DNA from: Penicillus capitatus
Lineage: Eukaryota; Chlorophyta
Assembly: GCA_965649825.1 (NCBI GenBank)
Contig: OZ287701.1
Location: 186,001-250,000, forward strand
Direction: 5' to 3'
DNA length: 64,000 nt
Numbering within the stretch: the stretch's first letter is position 1; each line of letters begins with the position of its first letter. The translations under genes and the position numbers were made by a program. Below, one piece after another: positions 57,145 to 64,000 of this stretch. Under the pieces are notes generated by a model. That model did not search any database, was not told where the DNA came from, and was given only the letters and a program-made list of their open reading frames with translations.

Positions 57145-59204
57145 CGGCGCCGGGCAGGAAGAAGATGGGGTAGCACCCAGACCAGTCTGTGACTCAGTTC
57201 TCTGACCCAAATGTGACACTCTCTTTTCGATCCATCAATACATTTCCTGTTGTCTAGACGCTCTCTCGATCTTATTAATAGAAAGATGTAAAAGCTTCCA
57301 AACAAAAAAAGTCAAGGACGGTGATCCTATCCCATTCTGATGGTATACCTGCTACTGTTTCCTTGACGCTTGTCACCTGGTCTTCCACATTCGATAGTAG
57401 GTGTTCAAAAGGCGAAAGTCGATTATCTTGCGCGCCTTTCCATTGAGTTTTCTATCCTATATCGTAGGGCTCAGGAATACCCTTTCGAGAGGTCTCGCCC
57501 TTCTGATGACGCCACGCAGCTCCATGTCGGTGACACACTGTCGGCTTCTTCACTGGAGACGTCTCCCGATTCATAACGAGCGCCGCTGTTGCAACTTAAC
57601 ATGTCCTCAACGTCCTTGAGCCACTCGATCTCTTTGTGGCAGAGTTTCAATCGAGTGATCGACTTTCCAACGCTGAACATGCCTTGCGAAATACTGCTGG
57701 GAATTTCTGCACCCAGTGATTTAGATCGGCTTTCTGTGCGTGGGCTGAGGTCGAAGCTAACACGAGACTCATTGAAGGATTTGCGTCGTTGCTTTTGACT
57801 TAGTGGACCATTTAGTTGGACCTGCGGTGTTCAAGAAACGAGCGATTCTTGCAACATCGCCCCTCTCACATCGAACTCTTCCAAAAAAACAATCACTTCG
57901 TTCTTGGTAGTTTGCCGGTGTATTGTTAGATGTTTACAAAAAACAATCAAGCATTTTCTCCACCCTTAGTTCACAGCGCATTTCATTATCGCCCGCGGAC
58001 TGTCACATCCTTTCACAACCAAAATCAAACACCAACAGTAGTGTCGGGAAGGCGAAGGAGAGGAGAACATCCAAGTCGACACGACGTCCCTTTTTGTCAG
58101 ACATGACGTGAAGCATGCGTCATGAAATTTGGTATAAAACCGAGGGTTTTGAACTAAAAAATCATCTTTAAAAGACCACTGTCTGTTTACGCACGTCCGT
58201 TGTCGTGTTTGTCAACGGACAACGGGTTAACGACGAAGGCGTAAGGATTACAAAGACTGTTCGAACAATAATTGTAAGAATTTATGCAATTCTTTGGACA
58301 GCTGCACGAAGGTGGACAGCTGTCCACTGACACCGTTTGCATACAAACCATCCGCGTGACAGTAGTATCATCAAAGTTCGGTTTCCCATCCTTGAGGACG
58401 TGTTACTTTAGGCTCGATTTGCTGTTTACTGGGTTTCGTCGGTGCTCATGTAATTGCAGATGGATTTAACATAATCGACGCTCCGAATGTCGTTCGTCAA
58501 CGACCGTTTTGCTTATAGGTATCCTTTGAAACCAGTCTCGCACAATCGCGCCATTCTCACTCTTGCTTCGAGTTTATCAAGATCGGCATTGAGTATTTTG
58601 TTCAGCTTTTCAGTTTTCGAATCTCCTTAGATGGCTCGTGGAACGAGACGTATGTAGCCGAAATCTCAGCAACCTTCGTAATTTCACGCGGTTGTCGGTA
58701 ACTCGGCGGAAGCACAAAACAAAGTCTAGCAAGGTCTTAGTCCTTTCCTTCTTCAACCTTTGGAAGCGTTCTTCCGACGATAGTGTTGACTTTACTAAAA
58801 GCATACCTTCAGGTTTTGCTACAATGGCTGCCCAATGTATCCGATACTCGTCCTTTCGAGAAAACCGTTCTGGTTTTTCCTCGAAATAACATGTCTTTAC
58901 CTTGTTTATCGTTAATATCTGAACTAGAACGACGCTTGCGATGTATTATTAAGCTGGCAGGAGTGAGCTTATCGATGTGACTCAACAATAAACGGATACG
59001 CGCCTGCCCCGGATTTTTACACGTCGTCACAAACGGAATGAGCCACTCCGATAGCACGCTTGTTCATTTGTCGGAGGACTTTAGCATGAGCTCTCGAAGC
59101 ATACGAACTGACGATATGACTAGGTATATGCAGATAATTGTTGCACAATTAAAACAGCCACGTAGTCGTTCACGTTCAATCTACCCACGTCACAACAGCT
59201 CACA
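57145..59204. other. Repeat-rich region without a supported gene
   Basis: Contains the second ~120-bp repeat copy and minus-strand frames at 58.6-59.06 kb (LTPASLIIHRKRRSSSDIND, EERFQRLKKERTKTLLDFVL). The latter look like decayed retroelement protein, but I cannot assign them. Confidence 0.5.
58225..58345 (+). repeat. Direct repeat pair, copy 2
   Basis: Imperfect copy of 52600-52715, lying between the LINE and the second segmental duplication copy. Confidence 0.8.
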
Positions 59205-60657
59205 CTAAGAAAAACTCTTCACGTTTGTTGATTTGACGAAACAGTGCTCTCCGTCTCGGCATTACTGAACACCGCATACATTTATGGAACCTTGTAATGA
59301 TGCGAGAATGGATAAAGAGAGAGGCAAACGAAACACGTTTGCACCGAGTTACGGCGAGGCATATTCGCGATGGCATCTGTCGAGGGAAAAAACCTACAGA
59401 GCTATGAACTGCCGATAAAGGTAGTCTATTAAAAAACGTTTGGCTTTGACGTAGGTGTTCGCATCATTCCGTTACGGCGCTTCGACGAAATATGACGTAT
59501 TCTGACGTAAACACATGTCATGCCATTGTTTTGCAATGAGATTCCGCGCGGTATGCAGTCTTTTCTCCGTGAAGATTTGCAGAAATGACTCGCTGCGCAT
59601 CACCTGCTCCGTGATTCGGCTACGATAAAAGACGCACCGTGTCGACCAGATGTCGACCGTGAACGCGTTTTCCTCCGCGACGTTGCCGTTTGACTTGTCG
59701 ATTGTCGAGAATACCATGACACGGCTCGCGTTTGGCACAGTCGCTTTTATCTTTGCATTCATGAGCGTCGTCTTCGGACAACCCAACTGCTATTATAATG
59801 CCCTTAAACTCGCCATCACGCGAGACGTGGATAGCTGCGCCGCAGCATGCAAAAACTGTAAGGCTGTCTCTATGATGTGCCTGTCACTGTATCCACCGGG
59901 TTCCTTTTTGGTCAGACACGAGCAACCTCGTCGGACCGTGTTTTGCATTTGTCTATGAAGATTTTAGCGAGGGCTGCAGTGGATATTTTATCGAACGCCG
60001 AATCAGTGAACACCCTCGTTACTCTTATTGTGGCGTCAACTATGAAGCCGATCTCACTTTACCGGTAAACGAAGAATCGGCGCAGGGATCGATGCCTAGT
60101 CCATCTGGGTGCATGATAAATTTTGAAGACCTTGGCACCACTGTTACGGCGCAAGACTGCGAAAACCGTTGTCGCACACGTAAGCCGCAGCAAGACGTAT
60201 TGTCTCTTATGACGTTCATCTGGCGACAGTGGACAGCGGCGTATTTGGCGGATGCGCTGCGTGGTTCTATAATCCAGAAAAAGAAACATGCATGGGTCTG
60301 CTCTCATTCGAAGACTATAGAAAGAGTACCTGTGGACTCCCCCTCCCATAGATAGACCACTCTCTGTGTACGAGTGCCACTCCCATTTTCAAGCCACTCT
60401 TCATTTTTCTAGCAGTTCTAAATGAATCAACGTCATCGCGCTCACCATCACCTGAAAGGAGTTCGTTAAAGCTGTTTAGGGAGACGAAGGCATGAGAATG
60501 ACGTTATAACGATGATGACGTTTACCATATCGTTGTAGCCCCTCGTATCATTCATTGACACGCGCATTAACGTTGGACGACAGTCTTTTGCAAACTGCAA
60601 TCTATAACAGATTTGAATCGTTCCCATTTTCAACACTGTCCCTTTCATGCGATAAAC
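59205..60657 (+). repeat. Segmental duplication, copy 2
   Basis: Same orientation as 50615-52068. Intron sequences of the enclosed gene are conserved almost base for base, so the duplication is recent. Confidence 0.9.
59716..60351 (+). CDS. Secreted cysteine-rich protein C, two PAN/Apple-like modules
   Basis: Exons 59716-59857, 59916-60179 and 60230-60351, identical lengths to paralog B, join to 175 aa. Signal peptide (MTRLAFGTVAFIFAFMSVVFG), module 1 (CAAACKN|YTSNLVGPCFAFVYEDFSEGCSGYF), module 2 (GCMINFEDLGTTVTAQDCENRCRT|LDSGVFGGCAAWFYNPEKETCMGLL...CG). Both introns are phase 1 (58 and 50 bp). Exon changes relative to B are mostly amino-acid changing while introns and flanks are near-identical, hinting at diversifying selection; this needs an actual dN/dS count. 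Confidence 0.8.
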
Positions 60658-61285
60658 AAACAGCCAGGTACAGACTCGGATCTCAGTGAGAACATCTGGC
60701 CATGAAGAACAGTGCATAACAAGGAACAGTCCAGAATTTACGGCACATCCATCACTGAGCACAGAAACATACCGACAAAGTCCAAAAGGATATCTTTCTT
60801 CTCGCTACTCTAACAGACTTGGAGAAAGACTTATTGAGTGACCTTATTCATGACATGCAAGAAAGCATTAGAAATCAACAAAACACGATTCTAAACGATC
60901 GATGCATTCTCCACAGTTTTTTATCCCTTGTCACGGATATGCCATTAATGGCACATGTTGAACAAGTAATTCCACGCGCTTAAGAGTTTTTACTCTATTT
61001 TACAAACCTTTCTTGCGAAATAGAAAAGAAGTTGACAGGAGAAATGTCTCCTTGGTGCATAGGTTCTAAAAATAAGACATCATGAACGACCATCTTCTGT
61101 GACTCGATGATCGTTCATCAATAAGGTTTTGTGATAGACGCCTGTCAGGCAACAGCCGCAGAGGGCGTTTTCTAAACGGTAAAGTTCGTTCCTAGACCCA
61201 TCCATTTCCATATCTTAGAATTTGTTGATGTGTCGAAAGAACCGACTGGGATGTTATTCAGGCAAAGATTGCATTTTGTTATACG
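60658..61285. other. Intergenic, no gene seen
   Basis: AT-richer DNA between the duplication and the 3' end of the channel gene. Confidence 0.6.
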
Positions 61286-63673
61286 TCAGACGCGTCGAGC
61301 TTTCTTCAGTTCATCGATATCCTTTCTCAGTCCCTGTTTCAGTCCACGTTTGCACGACGTGCGCGATAGACAACGATCTCTACCTCGACAGCTTCGATAA
61401 GACGTCGCATCTGTTCTTCCTGCTTCTGCAAAGATCTCGACGATCCTCTTTCCTCTGGCACTGTCCGCAGGCTTTGGTTTCTCCTGTTCCCATATGACGT
61501 CGATGCCTAGAGAAGACGGCTGATCGCTGACATTCACAAGGGCCCATCAAACTTGTTGCTGGTTGTGGACTTCTGAAATCTCATTGTGAGAATCAGACGG
61601 CACTCGCGAGATGGAATCATGCGGCGATGGCGAGGCGCAATCTTGCTTTTCAACGACGAGGAAATGAACGTAATGTCCCAGCGCTGGCTTCCATCTTCGA
61701 GGAATAAACACCTCCAGCTTTTCCATTGCCTTTGCACGGCTAATGTTATAAATCACTCTTGAATCATCCATGACCTGTATCAAGAAAGTATTGAAGCAGG
61801 AAGGTTGACATAGATCGTCAAACGTGCCGTGCGGTACTCTTGTGTCATGACAGCGATGAGCAGATTTAGCATCGTGATGGACATGACGGCTTGAAAGAAA
61901 ACGAAAAAGATCCCTTTGACTGTTCTGTTTGTCGTCTCGAATACATAATCTGTATTGAAATCTCCCAACAGAATGGCATAGCTCGTGACCAGGGCACGCC
62001 CCACATTGCTGAAATCCTCATCAGATTCACGGTCATCTGCTTGCACCCTACGGCTGTTCAAATCAACTTGTTCGTCTTCAGTGGGCGTATGTAAGGATTC
62101 CTGGAATGTCCGTGACTACTGTGATCACGCTGTGGAGATTACTGTTGAAGGCTTACGACGTCGTGTTTGTAGAGGACAGCGAAAGCGAACGCCATTGAGA
62201 CCATGGTCACCAGTATGAAGCTCGAGAACCATCGGACGTGGTACATTAGACGCACGAGAAGGTCCAGAAAGGAACCGCCCTCACTGAAGGTCCTGCCCCG
62301 CACGAATGGATCTGCACGTTAGAGAATTTGATTGGCACGTACCCGAAAAAGTGCTGCATCTTAAAGAAGAGCACGACACATTGGACCGCCAGAAGTGCGT
62401 TGTAACGATTGCAGTCCAGGAAAAGGTCACAGAAATGACAGTAGGAGATAAACACCTGGAAAGGGCGTGGATAGAGAGCATCGATATTGTCTGCCTTACC
62501 TGCAAGCCGAATGGAAATATATCGCAGAGATGCGCGGCGGCCGCCCAGTCGAAACCGTGAGAAAAGAGAGCACGGATCTCGATGAAGCCAAAGGGTAGAG
62601 CACAAAACAAAGCGCAACCATCTGCCAAATTTGCCACCCAGGGCAAGAAGTTTTCCTCGCGAAGGCTCTCCACATCTGTCTCCTAAACACATCATGTGTC
62701 TATTCGTTGCTGAGCTGTGATCGGTGGCCGACGATGTAGATGCCCAGAAAGACGGTATACGAGATAAGCCACACACAATACGCCCAAAACTGAAACATTA
62801 AAAACTTGAAGGCCCAATGGCGCCATTTGTATTCGACGACGGCACGGAGACATGGGTAATCCCAAATTCTTCTGTTGAGGACGCCGACTTGCGTTCGGAA
62901 CATGGCCGTCTGCAGTAGACCATTGGCATGTCCCGACGCTGCATCTTTAATGTTGACAACATAAGCAGTGACGCAAATATCCGTTTCATTCATTTGAAGG
63001 CCTATGCAAACATTCTTCCTCTCCTTTGTACGGTATCTCAATGAGAGGCGGCAGACTGTTCAGTTGGTTGTTCAACTGTTGTCGGCGATTGACATATTTT
63101 CGGATATCCTCCTTCCAGTTTGTTTCGTATTCCTTATCATTTGCCGTATCTGACCCGCGGGTCAGCATCATGACTTTGGAAAAGGCCAACAGAACGTCGG
63201 AACTCTTCACAAATATCCTCGCCGAGGCACATCCTCTAAATCAAACGTACCGGGACATTGAAAGAACCGAGCTTCTTGATGCCATGTTGTTTATGTCTTG
63301 ACATGTTCTCGAGATCCGACAGCTCAAATGCACTGCTTTGACAAAATGCACAGCGGATATCTTAGAACGCATCGAATGAGATACGCACACCGTACGGAGA
63401 TTCTACGGACTGCCGCTGATAACCCATTCTGCCGTCACTTGCTTCCGTGTCGGATGCTTCATCTGGAAAGGATTCAACGTCGCCCATGTCCACGGCATTC
63501 ACGATAGCTTTCGATATCCGCCGGTATTTCACGGCCAGTGTTCTTCTCAACGTCCGAACGTCATTGGAGTCCGAACGCTCTTCAGGTCGAAGAAAAGGCT
63601 GCTGGCTCATTGCGTTTACAAAACTGCCGACTGGACGCAACCGGGAAAACAACGCGCCGAGTAGTAGGTACAC
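61286..63673 (-). CDS. TRPV-like cation channel
   Basis: A minus-strand multi-exon gene. The clearest segment (about 62061-61780) reads FSNVGRALVTSYAILLGDFN, then GIFFVFFQAVMSITMLNLLIAVMTQEY: pore helix, GDF selectivity-filter region and inner S6 helix ending in NLLIAVM, characteristic of TRPV/polycystin-type channels. Upstream blocks provide further spans (FKFLMFQFWAYCVWLISYTVFLG, ALLAVQCVVLFFKMQHFFG) and an N-terminal cytosolic part (AVKYRRISKAIVNAVDMGDVE). The C-terminal cytosolic tail includes AMEKLEVFIPRRWKP and ends in LKKARRV at 61286. Exact exons are not resolved. The Met at 63673 or the internal MSQQPFLRPEE are candidate starts; I see no full ankyrin array. Calcium-permeable signalling is inferred from family. 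Confidence 0.65.
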
Positions 63674-64000
63674 GTGAGGAAATCGTCAAAGAACGTTTGT
63701 TAACGATACGTGCTTTCAAAGCGCTTCAACGACGTCAGAAGACTACGACACCGTACTTACATAAAGTGTCACATCAAAACACAACTAACGTATGACCAGC
63801 AAACAGAAACACACAATTCCCAGAGAAAGAGACTTCAACTTTAACCCACCGTGTGACAATCCGCACACACATATAACTGCCCAAGTACATGGCCGGTGAT
63901 CAACACGTGCCATGGGTATGCACAGCGCATGCCGTTCTGAAGGTTTAGATTTTTTCCATTTTGATTTGACAGAGAGGATACAGCATCTGCGCTTCTTCGT
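63674..64000. other. Upstream flank of the channel gene
   Basis: Contains a GTCACATCA copy at 63771-63779, about 100 bp upstream of the proposed start. No coding signal to the window edge. Confidence 0.5.

Overview
The window is nuclear DNA from a compact, intron-rich unicellular eukaryote (a protist). The evidence is about 45 very short spliceosomal introns, nearly all GT-AG, in conserved eukaryotic genes: PRP8, PRP19, eIF4A, the WAVE subunit NAP1 and a TALE homeodomain protein. Stops TAA, TAG and TGA are all used, so the code looks standard. A nuclear copy of mitochondrial L16, a tryptophan synthase beta gene, a WAVE subunit and a C-type lectin fusion are compatible with several protist lineages. 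I do not assign a taxon.

Layout. 1-9 kb is gene-poor: a decayed LINE tail (2.6-3.2 kb), a 5 x 30-bp tandem repeat (3.4 kb) and one secreted VWA/C-type-lectin membrane protein (4.5-6.8 kb). 9-14.4 kb carries eIF4A, a RING E3-like gene and a PRKRIP1-like spliceosome factor. 14.5-17.1 kb holds a second LINE remnant and dispersed repeats. 17-49 kb is tightly packed: a polytopic surface protein, a TPR/coiled-coil protein, mitochondrial L16, PRP8 with an in-frame 327-aa intein, a Spondin_N protein, an ADPRM-like phosphatase, a CBS-domain protein, NAP1, a TALE homeodomain gene, PRP19 and tryptophan synthase beta. Neighbouring genes are often 50-150 bp apart, and several pairs are divergent over a very short shared promoter. 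49-64 kb is accessory: three paralogous secreted cysteine-rich (PAN/Apple-like) genes, segmental duplications around a broken LINE, and a TRPV-like channel.

Most notable signal. Introns in the dense block share short DNA motifs in both orientations. The 9-mer TGATGTGAC/GTCACATCA occurs about 33 times (about 0.5 expected by chance), and GAGTGAGA/TCTCACTC about 19 times (about 2 expected). Introns of unrelated genes start GTCACATC or GTCTCACTC, or end GATGTGACAG, so the motif ends double as splice sites. Some introns have terminal inverted repeats, and one is flanked by a 5-bp direct repeat. This looks like a family of introner-like, probably TIR-type, mobile introns. The same 9-mer also lies inside the PRP8 intein coding sequence in more than one frame and orientation. 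Three spliceosome components (PRP8, PRP19, PRKRIP1) are encoded in the same 33-kb stretch.
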